Positions 1 to 5,609 of a stretch of 6,368 nt of DNA are shown here, one piece after another. Numbering within the stretch: the first letter of the stretch is position 1; each line of letters starts with the position of its first letter. Source of the stretch: Litoreibacter sp. (GTDB lineage Bacteria > Pseudomonadota > Alphaproteobacteria > Rhodobacterales > Rhodobacteraceae); assembly GCA_013042765.1 (NCBI GenBank), contig JABDPP010000343.1, forward strand, positions 1-6,368. The letters run 5' to 3'. A program made the position numbers and the translations under genes. The notes beneath the pieces are model-generated. The model was not told where the DNA came from and made no database searches. It saw only the letters and a list, made by a program, of their open reading frames with translations.

Positions 1-465
1 CTCTAGGTCCCGTCCAAACGGCTTCTCGACCACGATGCGCGAGTCCGAGCCCGCAATCTCGTATTCGTGCAGCCGCGTGGCGATATCACCAAAGAGCCCC
101 GGCCCGACGGAAAAATAGAAAGCCTGAACTACGTCTTTGCGGACCTTGCCAGCAAGTTCGGCCCAGCCATCCGTCCCGCGCGCGTCGACACTGACAAAAG
201 AGAGCCGCTGCAGGAAGCTCTCAATCACCGCTGCATCACGTTTGCGATCTGAAACGAACTCTTCAATGGCCGACTGGACCAGAGCACGGAATCCCGCATC
301 GTCCAGGTCGCTGCGCGCGGCCCCGATAATACGCGCCTTGCGCGGCATCTGTTCGGACAGGAAACGCCGGTAGAGACCCGGCAGGATCTTGCGCCGCGCC
401 AGATCACCCGTGGCGCCAAAAATGACGAGATCGAACTCGTCGACTGGGATTACGCGTGAAACCAT
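1..465 (-). CDS. zwf: Glucose-6-phosphate 1-dehydrogenase, N-terminal 155 residues (cut by window edge)
   Basis: This enzyme oxidises glucose 6-phosphate to 6-phosphogluconolactone with NAD(P)+. It is cytoplasmic and the entry step to the Entner-Doudoroff and oxidative pentose phosphate routes. The reading frame stays open from an ATG at 465 to base 1, giving 155 codons. Seen directly: the dinucleotide-binding motif FGATGDLARRKILPGLY at residues 16-32, a segment FYFSVGPGLFGDIA at about 115-130, and the family signature EKPFGRDLE at 147-155 against the edge. The whole enzyme is normally about 480-490 residues, so about two thirds lies outside to the left. The start has a modest Shine-Dalgarno (GGATGAG, one mismatch) 5 bases upstream. 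A 14-bp palindrome lies about 35 bp upstream of the start, suggesting repressor control. The neighbouring radical SAM gene is divergent. Identity is very secure; in related genomes pgl and pgi often follow zwf, but that is not visible here. Confidence 0.95.
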   Translation of the reverse strand, partial: MVSRVIPVDEFDLVIFGATGDLARRKILPGLYRRFLSEQMPRKARIIGAARSDLDDAGFRALVQSAIEEFVSDRKRDAAVIESFLQRLSFVSVDARGTDGWAELAGKVRKDVVQAFYFSVGPGLFGDIATRLHEYEIAGSDSRIVVEKPFGRDLE

Positions 466-499
466 CTTAGCTCATCCAGACTATCTGATCATATTGGCA

Positions 500-513
500 T
501 GTTAGCGCTAACA
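500..513. promoter_or_regulatory. Perfect palindrome TGTTAGCGCTAACA, probable LacI-family operator for zwf
   Basis: The 14 bases TGTTAGCGCTAACA are identical to their reverse complement. Even-length palindromes with a central CG pair are the classic operator form of LacI/GalR-family sugar-responsive repressors. It lies 35 bp upstream of the zwf start. On the minus strand a -10-like TATGAT (488-493) is just downstream, so the palindrome would sit within the core promoter, a normal position for a repressor; no good -35 was found to support that promoter. It could also influence the divergent radical SAM gene 147 bp away. The palindrome is directly seen; the regulator class and target are inferred. 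Confidence 0.6.
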
Positions 514-659
514 GTTGTTCTTTAGCCGCGTTCTCAATCCCTGTCTAGCACGGGTTTTCTAGCGCACAAACAATCACAAACCTGTCAGCCCGGCCCACGA
601 GGCTTTCGTTATCGGAACTAAGACGCTAGCAATCTTCAGACGCTTGAGGAAAGACCCGA

Positions 660-1619
660 ATGAAAGATCAGATTATCCCGTCTCAGCCGACAAATTTTGG
701 CAAGTTTAAGGATCCCTACACCACCGCCGACGGCTCTGAACGGGCTTCGGTCACGCTCACCAATCCCGAAACGCTTTGGTTCAACACCGGAACATTGTGC
801 AATATCGAGTGCGAGCACTGCTATATCCTGAGCTCACCAAGCAACGATGCGCTGGTCTATCTGACCGCCGATGAGGTCACCGAGTATCTTGATCAGATCG
901 AGGCGCGCGACTGGCCTGTGCGCGAGATCGCGTTTACCGGCGGCGAGCCTTTCATGAACCCCGATATGGTGGAGATGGCGCAGCGCAGCCTGGCACGGGG
1001 CTATGACGTGCTGATCCTGACGAACGCGATGCGCCCGATGATGCGCAAGAGCGTGCGCGCGGGCCTGTCAGAGCTGATCGCAACCTATGGCGACAAGCTG
1101 ACATTTCGCGTCTCAGTCGATCACTGGTCGCGCGAAAAGCACGACGAAGAACGCGGAGACGGATCCTTCGACAAAACCATCGAGGGCATGGAATGGCTGC
1201 GTGATCAGGGCGCAAAGCTGGCGGTCGCCGGGCGCTCTATGTGGGATGAAAGCGAAGCGGAGAGCCGCGCCGGATTTGCGGCACTTTTCGAGACACATAA
1301 CTTTAAGATCGACCCGCAAAACCGCGCCATGACTGTTATTTTTCCAGAAATGGATGAAAATGCAGAAGTTCCGGAGATCACCACCAGCTGCTGGGGGATA
1401 CTCGATAAGTCCCCGCAATCTGTGATGTGCTCTTCCTCACGGATGGTCGTCAAACGTCGTGGCGCAGATCGTCCGGCCGTTCTGGCCTGCACCTTGCTCG
1501 CCTATGAACCCGAATTCGAGATGGGCACCACACTGGCCGAAGCGGAAGCCGATGTACGCCTTAACCACCCCCATTGCGCCAAGTTCTGCGTTTTGGGTGG
1601 GGCGAGCTGCTCGGCCTGA
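660..1619 (+). CDS. Radical SAM protein with C-terminal cysteine-rich (auxiliary Fe-S cluster-like) region, substrate unknown
   Basis: A 319-residue cytoplasmic protein of the radical SAM superfamily, which uses a [4Fe-4S] cluster and S-adenosylmethionine to start radical chemistry. Seen directly: the cluster motif C47-x3-C51-x2-C54 followed by Tyr (CNIECEHCY), then the SAM-binding GGE motif at 94-96 in AFTGGEPFMNP. The barrel region runs to about 240. Beyond it are six more cysteines (C244, C257, C277, C306, C310, C317), the last three as CAKFCVLGGASC. That layout resembles the auxiliary-cluster (SPASM or twitch) tails of peptide- and protein-modifying members, but does not match the full SPASM spacing. 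ATG at 660 is preceded by TGAGGA with 9 bases to the start. No short precursor-peptide frame was found in the flanks, and the gene stands alone, divergent from zwf and convergent with the HNH gene. Superfamily is certain; reaction and substrate are not known. Confidence 0.9.
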   Translation: MKDQIIPSQPTNFGKFKDPYTTADGSERASVTLTNPETLWFNTGTLCNIECEHCYILSSPSNDALVYLTADEVTEYLDQIEARDWPVREIAFTGGEPFMNPDMVEMAQRSLARGYDVLILTNAMRPMMRKSVRAGLSELIATYGDKLTFRVSVDHWSREKHDEERGDGSFDKTIEGMEWLRDQGAKLAVAGRSMWDESEAESRAGFAALFETHNFKIDPQNRAMTVIFPEMDENAEVPEITTSCWGILDKSPQSVMCSSSRMVVKRRGADRPAVLACTLLAYEPEFEMGTTLAEAEADVRLNHPHCAKFCVLGGASCSA

Positions 1620-1637
1620 TCCTGATACCTCGACGGA

Positions 1638-2222
1638 TTATTCGTCCAGTTCGGCGTCCCAATAAAGAAAGTCGATCCAGCTTTCATGCAGGTGATTGGG
1701 GGGAAACTTCCGACCCATATTGCGCAGCTGTTCCGACTCCGGTTTTGCTGGCGGTTTGCGCAGGGACATGCCCGATTGATGCAACAGTTTAGAGCCCTTT
1801 CGCAAATTGCACTTGGAGCAGGCCGCAACAACATTGTCCCAGCTCGTGATACCGCCTCGCGCCCGGGGCACAACGTGATCAAAGGTCAGATCTCCGCGCG
1901 CACCGCAATATTGGCAGCAGAACTCATCGCGCAAGAACAGGTTGAACCGCGTAAAGGCCACCCGTTTTTGTGGCTTCACGTAGTCCTTGAGAACCACGAC
2001 TGAAGGGATCTTAATTTCCGTGGTGGGCGATCGCACCACCTCCTCGTATTCGGAGAGGATCGTGACCCGGTCGAGAAACGCGGCTTTCACAGCCTCCTGC
2101 CAGGTCCAGAGCGACAAGGGATAATAAGAGAGTGGTCGGTAGTCCGCATTCAGAACGAGCGCCGGGTTGTGCTTGAGACTGCCGGGTTCCCTTACAAATT
2201 CATGCCTGAAATCGCCGTCCAT
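1638..2222 (-). CDS. HNH endonuclease family protein
   Basis: A 194-residue protein of the HNH nuclease superfamily, which binds a divalent metal through a beta-beta-alpha fold and cuts or nicks DNA. Seen directly: a zinc-knuckle pair CQYC (C103, C106) and CSKC (C135, C138), framing the catalytic stretch FDHVVPRARGG (D115, H116) and the HNH Asn (WDNVVAACSKCN, N130 and N139). The N-terminal 100 residues (ALVLNADYRPLSYYPLSLW onward) form the conserved leader of a stand-alone HNH group widespread in alphaproteobacteria and cyanobacteria. ATG at 2222 is preferred to an in-frame TTG at 2228: GGGAGAG lies 9 bases before the ATG but only 3 before the TTG. No methyltransferase, recombinase or phage gene is beside it, so it is not an obvious restriction or mobile gene. 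It ends 18 bp from the convergent radical SAM gene. The cellular role is unknown; a housekeeping repair role is only possible. Confidence 0.9.
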   Translation of the reverse strand: MDGDFRHEFVREPGSLKHNPALVLNADYRPLSYYPLSLWTWQEAVKAAFLDRVTILSEYEEVVRSPTTEIKIPSVVVLKDYVKPQKRVAFTRFNLFLRDEFCCQYCGARGDLTFDHVVPRARGGITSWDNVVAACSKCNLRKGSKLLHQSGMSLRKPPAKPESEQLRNMGRKFPPNHLHESWIDFLYWDAELDE

Positions 2223-2267
2223 ATTCAAAAGCTCTCCCGCCCTGTACTGCCCATGCTATGGCACCAA

Positions 2268-2283
2268 GGCGGGACATCCCGCC
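2268..2283. repeat. GC-rich inverted repeat in the HNH gene leader
   Basis: GGCGGGACATCCCGCC consists of two perfect 7-base arms (GGCGGGA/TCCCGCC) around a 2-base centre. As RNA it would form a 6-bp stem with a 4-base loop. It lies between the predicted HNH promoter and its ribosome binding site, and 134 bp beyond the stop of the upstream hydrolase gene. It has no T-run on either side, so it is a poor intrinsic terminator. It may attenuate readthrough from the operon, structure the HNH leader, or be a protein-binding site. The repeat is certain; its function is unknown. Confidence 0.5.
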
Positions 2284-2297
2284 CCAGTCATAGTTGA

Positions 2298-2325
2298 ACT
2301 ATATATGGTCTTCCTGACCTGACAA
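2298..2325 (-). promoter_or_regulatory. Predicted sigma-70-type promoter of the HNH gene, overlapping a 13-base dyad
   Basis: On the minus strand TTGTCA (2325-2320; five of six matches to the -35 consensus) is followed after 16 bp by TATAGT (2303-2298; five of six to the -10 consensus). This would start transcription near 2291, leaving a leader of about 70 bases before the HNH ATG. The dyad ATAGTTGAACTAT (2290-2302, six-base arms around one base) overlaps the -10 and start point and could be an operator. The 195-bp gap 2223-2417 otherwise holds only the GC-rich inverted repeat; I see no clear terminator in it for the upstream operon. Confidence 0.5.
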
Positions 2326-2417
2326 GCCCCGTCATATTGAGGGCAACCCTAGCGCATGAATATCCGCCACGGGTAACAACAACACGACAGAGCGTCCGGG
2401 ACCCAGACCAGGTCGGT

Positions 2418-3089
2418 TCAGCCCAGATCAAGCCCGAGCTGGCGGCCCATGAAGGACAGCGCAACGCCAAGGCCATCAGGGGCAATCCCGTGCCCCGTGC
2501 CTTTCATAACATGACCATAAACCTCGAACCCGGCCTCTTGCAGCGCATCGCCGGCCTCCGGCATCGAGATCGGTGGAACCACGTCATCCTGATCGCCATG
2601 GATCAGGAGCACAGGCGGCTTGGACACAGCCTCGTCGGCGAGGGAATCGGGTCGCAGCAGGCGACCGGAGAAACCCACCACCCCGGCAAACGAATCCCTG
2701 CGGCGCGGCGCGACATGAAGGCTCATCATCGTGCCTTGGGAGAATCCCACGAGAATCGTCTCGGCCTCGGAAACGCCCTCTTCCTCCATAACCTGATCGA
2801 GATAGGCATTCAGGTCGTCAACCGCGCGCTCCATCGCTTCCTCGGCGGCGTCCTCGCTCGATCCGTCGATCCAAGGGATCGGGAACCACTGGTATCCAAT
2901 CGGGTTGCCGATGCAGCGCTCGGGCGCGTTCGGTGCCACGAAGACCGTGTCTGGCATATGCTCGGCCAGGGGATCGGCCAACCCCAGCAGGTCGGCGCCA
3001 TCGGCCCCGTAGCCGTGCAGGAATACAACCAGAGAGCTGTCCTCACCCGATTTCGACGCCTTGCGGCCGCTCTCAAGTCCACGCGTCAT
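2418..3089 (-). CDS. Alpha/beta-hydrolase of the carboxylesterase/phospholipase (acyl-protein thioesterase-like) family
   Basis: A 223-residue cytoplasmic serine hydrolase of the family containing bacterial carboxylesterases and eukaryotic acyl-protein thioesterases, which cleave short to medium acyl esters or lysophospholipids. Seen directly: the oxyanion-hole motif LHGYGADGADL (25-35), the nucleophile elbow GFSQG with Ser117, the acid segment HGDQDDVVP with probable catalytic Asp168, and the catalytic His200 in GTGHG. There is no signal peptide. Length is typical. The start chosen is ATG at 3089, preceded by GAGAGGG at 3102-3096. Its first bases overlap the stop of the glycosylase gene as ATGA, so the two are probably translationally coupled. 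A longer open frame reaching 3446 only runs antiphase through that upstream gene and is rejected. It is the last gene of the cbiD operon. The natural substrate cannot be read from the sequence. Confidence 0.92.
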   Translation of the reverse strand: MTRGLESGRKASKSGEDSSLVVFLHGYGADGADLLGLADPLAEHMPDTVFVAPNAPERCIGNPIGYQWFPIPWIDGSSEDAAEEAMERAVDDLNAYLDQVMEEEGVSEAETILVGFSQGTMMSLHVAPRRRDSFAGVVGFSGRLLRPDSLADEAVSKPPVLLIHGDQDDVVPPISMPEAGDALQEAGFEVYGHVMKGTGHGIAPDGLGVALSFMGRQLGLDLG

Positions 3090-3709
3090 CTGATACCCTC
3101 TCGCTCTTTGATAAACCGGTAATAGGACCACAAAAGACGGGCTGCAACCGATTGCCAAGGCGACCAGGCTTCGGCCATCTGTCGCATCTTTTTTTCTGTG
3201 GGACGGGCTTCCAGTTCGAACAGGGCGCGGGTTGCCTCCTGCAAGGCCAGATCGCCAGGCGCAAACACATCCGCATGGCCCAAAGAGAACATCGCGTAGA
3301 TCTCCGCCGTCCAACGCCCAATGCCCGGCACCGTGACGAGGGTCGCCACTACCTCGTCCGTCGGTGCCGTGCGAAGAAACTCGTAATCCAGATTCGCAGC
3401 CGCTAACGCTCTGGCATATCGGATCTTCTGCCGTGACAGGCCGCATTCCCGCAATTGAGGGTCACGCGCCACAGAAACAGCCTCCGGTCGCTGATAGCCT
3501 GCGCTGCAAAGCCGCCCCCAGATCGCATTGGCAGAGGCGACGCTGACCTGCTGGCTGACAATCGCGCTGAGCAATTGCGCAAACCCGTCGTCACGCAAGC
3601 GTAACGGCAGCGGACCGGTCTGATCCAAAGCCATGGCGAAGCGCGGCTCCAGCTGTCGCAAGAACTCTGCCCCCTCTGCCACGCAGGTCTCCGTCTCAAT
3701 CCGACGCAT
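3086..3709 (-). CDS. alkA: AlkA-like DNA-3-methyladenine glycosylase (HhH-GPD family)
   Basis: A 207-residue base-excision repair enzyme that removes alkylated purines such as 3-methyladenine from DNA. Seen directly: the helical glycosylase core with AIVSQQVS (49-56), the helix-hairpin-helix LVTVPGIGRWTAEIYA (124-139) that holds the DNA backbone, and the following GPD segment VFAPGDLALQ with the probable catalytic Asp153. It lacks the roughly 80-residue N-terminal domain of the 282-residue E. coli AlkA, making it the compact single-module version common in alphaproteobacteria. ATG at 3709 has GAGGA just upstream, lying inside the end of cobK. The gene overlaps cobK by 14 bp and the hydrolase gene by 4 bp (ATGA). 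It is therefore expressed with cobalamin genes rather than from an alkylation-responsive (Ada-type) promoter; none is seen. Family is certain; exact lesion preference is not. Confidence 0.93.
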   Translation of the reverse strand: MRRIETETCVAEGAEFLRQLEPRFAMALDQTGPLPLRLRDDGFAQLLSAIVSQQVSVASANAIWGRLCSAGYQRPEAVSVARDPQLRECGLSRQKIRYARALAAANLDYEFLRTAPTDEVVATLVTVPGIGRWTAEIYAMFSLGHADVFAPGDLALQEATRALFELEARPTEKKMRQMAEAWSPWQSVAARLLWSYYRFIKEREGIR

Positions 3710-4448
3710 GTTCCTCGACCCAATCCAGAGCTTCCTGAACCGTCGCGACCTTGGGCGCGTCCGGCTGCGGCGGGCGGTTGAGCATCAAGACCCGCAGCCC
3801 CATCTCACGGGCCGCATCCAGCTTCGAGCGCGAGGCCGCCCCGCCCGCATTCTTCACGACGAGCCAGTCGACACCCAGACGTTTGAACAACGTCACCTCA
3901 TCCGCGACGGAGAATGGCGGCCGGCCCACGAGAAACTCGCCATTCGGAAACGGAAACGGGTGTTCCGGCGGATCGATCTGGCGACAGATCAACCGATTTT
4001 CCTTCAGACCGTCGAAGTCCTCAAGCGTTTGACGACCCGTCGCAAGAAAAACCGTTTCGTCGGGCTCGATATGCTTCGTTGCGTCACTCGGATGATCTAT
4101 GAAAATCCACTTATCTTCTTGGCTTGCGCCCCATTGTTCACGCAATATCTGGAGATAGGGAATTGATTTTGCAGCACAGATCCGCGCTGTTCTGCCGGAA
4201 ATGCGATGCGCAAACGGATGGGTCGCATCCACCACAAGGTCAACTGGGTGGTCTTCGAGCCAGCGGGAAAAACCAGCATCTCCGCCGAACCCGCCGCTAC
4301 GTGTTCCGCAGCCCAGATCAGCAGGCCCGCGGGTGGCCCCGGAGAGTGAGGCGGTGACGTGATGGCCGGCCTCCGTCAGACGCGTGGCAAGCTCGCGCGC
4401 CTCACCGGTTCCGGCCAGAAGGAGGATATTCAACGCCCGGCTCGTCAT
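3696..4448 (-). CDS. cobK: Precorrin-6A / cobalt-precorrin-6A reductase
   Basis: A 250-residue cytoplasmic NADPH-dependent enzyme of corrin-ring synthesis (CobK/CbiJ family) that reduces precorrin-6A, or its cobalt form, to the 6B form. Seen directly: the N-terminal nucleotide-binding loop LLLAGTGEARELA (9-21), the family motif DATHPFAHRIS (74-84), a central FLATGRQTL (134-142), VGRPPF (174-179) and the C-terminal VVKNAGGAASRSKLDAA (197-213). Length is typical. ATG at 4448 overlaps the cbiD stop as ATGA. A weak AGG lies 8 bases before the start, so translation probably depends on coupling to cbiD. The last 14 bp overlap the start of the glycosylase gene. The sequence alone does not show whether the substrate carries cobalt; the CbiD partner hints at the cobalt-type nomenclature, but this is inference. 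Confidence 0.95.
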   Translation of the reverse strand: MTSRALNILLLAGTGEARELATRLTEAGHHVTASLSGATRGPADLGCGTRSGGFGGDAGFSRWLEDHPVDLVVDATHPFAHRISGRTARICAAKSIPYLQILREQWGASQEDKWIFIDHPSDATKHIEPDETVFLATGRQTLEDFDGLKENRLICRQIDPPEHPFPFPNGEFLVGRPPFSVADEVTLFKRLGVDWLVVKNAGGAASRSKLDAAREMGLRVLMLNRPPQPDAPKVATVQEALDWVEEHASD

Positions 4449-5512
4449 CTTTGCGCCTGTGCCAGGATTTTGCCCGCCCGGTCGATCACCACGACATCCA
4501 TCTGTCTTGGCATCCCCTCGCCATCAAAGATCTCCAAGGCCCTGTTCAAGGCGCGTTTCGCAATCTGATCTGCCAGATCTTTCCCTGCAATTTCATAAGC
4601 TTCAAGCACGCTATTCGCATTGTCTAATCGAGGTTCCCCGGCCCATTCGGCCAGCTCTCCGAAATCAACCTGGCTGCGCTTCGAGTGCAGATCACGCGCA
4701 CCCTGTGCCAGCTTCGTCAGTTTCCCGATTCCGCCGCCGATCGTCAATCTATCCACCGGGTGGCGCCTTAGGTATTTGATCAGGCCGCCCACGAAATCGC
4801 CCATATCAAGCATGGCATGATCCGGCAGGCCATGTAGCTCCTGAACCACGCGCTCGCTTGTATTGCCCGTACAGCCCGCCACATGGGTCAAACCGCTGGC
4901 CCGCGCCACGTCGATGCCGCGATGGATCGAGGCGATCCAGGCGGCGCAACTGAACGGACGCACAATCCCGGTCGTGCCCAAAATGGAAATGCCGCCTTCG
5001 ATCCCGAGCCGGGGATTCCACGTCTTTTTTGCAAGCTCTGCGCCCCCCGGAACAGATATCGTGATCCTGATATCAGCAGGTTTCCCAAACTTTGCGGCAA
5101 GCTCTTCGACGACCCCGGTCATCATCTGCCGCGGCACAGGGTTGATCGACGCCTCTCCCACGGCGATCGGCAATCCCGGCTTGGTCACAAGCCCGACCCC
5201 TTCACCCGCCACGAAGATCACACCGCTATCGCTGGGCTCGACCCGCGCACATATGACCGCCCCATGGGTAACATCAGGATCGTCCCCGGCATCCTTTTCG
5301 ATGCCCGCCTCTGCCCAACCGGAACCCGACTGCTGACGCGCGAGGTCAAAAGACGGCGTCTCCCCTTTTGGCAACACAATCCGCACCTTGGCGGGGAAAC
5401 TTCCACTCCACAGCGCGGTAAGTGCTGCCTTAACCGCCGCGGTCGCGCAGGCGCCTGTCGCCCAGCCTCGCCGCAGTCTGACAGGTTCGAGATCGCTTTG
5501 GTCTTTTTTCAT
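4445..5512 (-). CDS. cbiD: Cobalt-precorrin-5B (C1)-methyltransferase
   Basis: A 355-residue cytoplasmic enzyme that uses S-adenosylmethionine to methylate C1 of the contracted corrinoid ring, yielding (cobalt-)precorrin-6A, the substrate of CobK encoded next. Seen directly: the signature RRGWATGACATAA (14-26), KDAGDDPDVTHGA (73-85), the GVGLVTKPGLP to INPVPRQM segment (105-130), NPRLGIEGGISILGTTG (166-182), GNTSE (216-220), MGDFVGG (237-243) and GGGIGKLTKLAQG (259-271). This is a full-length CbiD, a fold unrelated to the SUMT-type methyltransferases and to CobF. ATG at 5512 is preferred: the longer TTG start at 5548 coincides with a predicted -35 element and adds residues unlike the family. 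There is no strong Shine-Dalgarno, and the predicted promoter puts the transcript start almost at the ATG. It is the first gene of a four-gene overlapping operon and divergent from cobA. Confidence 0.95.
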   Translation of the reverse strand: MKKDQSDLEPVRLRRGWATGACATAAVKAALTALWSGSFPAKVRIVLPKGETPSFDLARQQSGSGWAEAGIEKDAGDDPDVTHGAVICARVEPSDSGVIFVAGEGVGLVTKPGLPIAVGEASINPVPRQMMTGVVEELAAKFGKPADIRITISVPGGAELAKKTWNPRLGIEGGISILGTTGIVRPFSCAAWIASIHRGIDVARASGLTHVAGCTGNTSERVVQELHGLPDHAMLDMGDFVGGLIKYLRRHPVDRLTIGGGIGKLTKLAQGARDLHSKRSQVDFGELAEWAGEPRLDNANSVLEAYEIAGKDLADQIAKRALNRALEIFDGEGMPRQMDVVVIDRAGKILAQAQR

Positions 5513-5519
5513 ATCCCGG

Positions 5520-5548
5520 ACTATAGACAGGGGTCTTCGCGCCGCCAA
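5520..5548 (-). promoter_or_regulatory. Predicted promoter of the cbiD-cobK-glycosylase-hydrolase operon
   Basis: On the minus strand TTGGCG (5548-5543) and TATAGT (5525-5520) are separated by exactly 17 bp, a good sigma-70-type layout (four and five of six consensus matches). A start point 6-7 bases past the -10 falls at about 5513-5514, next to the ATG at 5512. The message would then be leaderless or nearly so, which fits the missing Shine-Dalgarno. The whole cbiD-cobA gap is only 97 bp, too short for a cobalamin riboswitch leader, and none is seen. This is a prediction from pattern and spacing only. Confidence 0.5.
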
Positions 5549-5575
5549 TGACCCTTTCGAGGTCGTTCTTTCGCT

Positions 5576-5603
5576 TTGCCTGACCAGCGCTGCGGGTCAT
5601 AAA
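5576..5603 (+). promoter_or_regulatory. Possible promoter of cobA
   Basis: TTGCCT (5576-5581) and CATAAA (5598-5603) are 16 bp apart. The -10-like element is weak (four of six), but its position would put the start point at or beside the cobA ATG at 5610. This would be a second leaderless transcript, again in the absence of a good Shine-Dalgarno (only GCGGGT, 13 bases upstream). Weaker evidence than for the divergent cbiD promoter. Confidence 0.3.
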
Positions 5604-5609
5604 TGTTTC

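Noticed and set aside
466..659. Possible short precursor-peptide gene for the radical SAM enzyme in the zwf gap
   Set aside because: The only plus-strand ATG frame noted (499 onward) stops after 8 codons and lies on the palindrome. No longer peptide frame with a ribosome binding site was found on either strand.
1565..1600. CCACCC...GGGTGG inverted repeat near the end of the radical SAM gene as a terminator
   Set aside because: Only a 6-bp stem with a 24-base loop, inside the coding sequence and over conserved Cys codons, with no following T-run.
2337..3122. Plus-strand open frame of 261 codons opposite the hydrolase gene
   Set aside because: It lies antisense to the hydrolase gene, which has a complete catalytic triad. 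Its protein resembles no family and is a codon-bias shadow of a GC-rich gene.
3090..3446. N-terminal extension of the hydrolase to a 342-residue protein
   Set aside because: The extension overlaps the glycosylase gene out of frame, gives no recognisable sequence, and the ATG at 3089 has a good Shine-Dalgarno and family-typical length.
5513..5548. TTG start giving CbiD 12 extra residues
   Set aside because: The TTG lies within the predicted -35 box, and the added residues do not resemble CbiD N-termini. ATG at 5512 gives the usual start shortly before the RRGWATGACATAA motif.
4883..5551. Plus-strand open frame of 222 codons opposite cbiD
   Set aside because: It is antisense to clearly conserved CbiD motifs, low in recognisable structure, and has no ribosome binding site of note. 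It is a shadow frame.
5513..5609. Cobalamin riboswitch in the cbiD/cobA gap
   Set aside because: The gap is 97 bp shared by two divergent genes, too short for the roughly 200-base element, and no B12-box-like segment was recognised.
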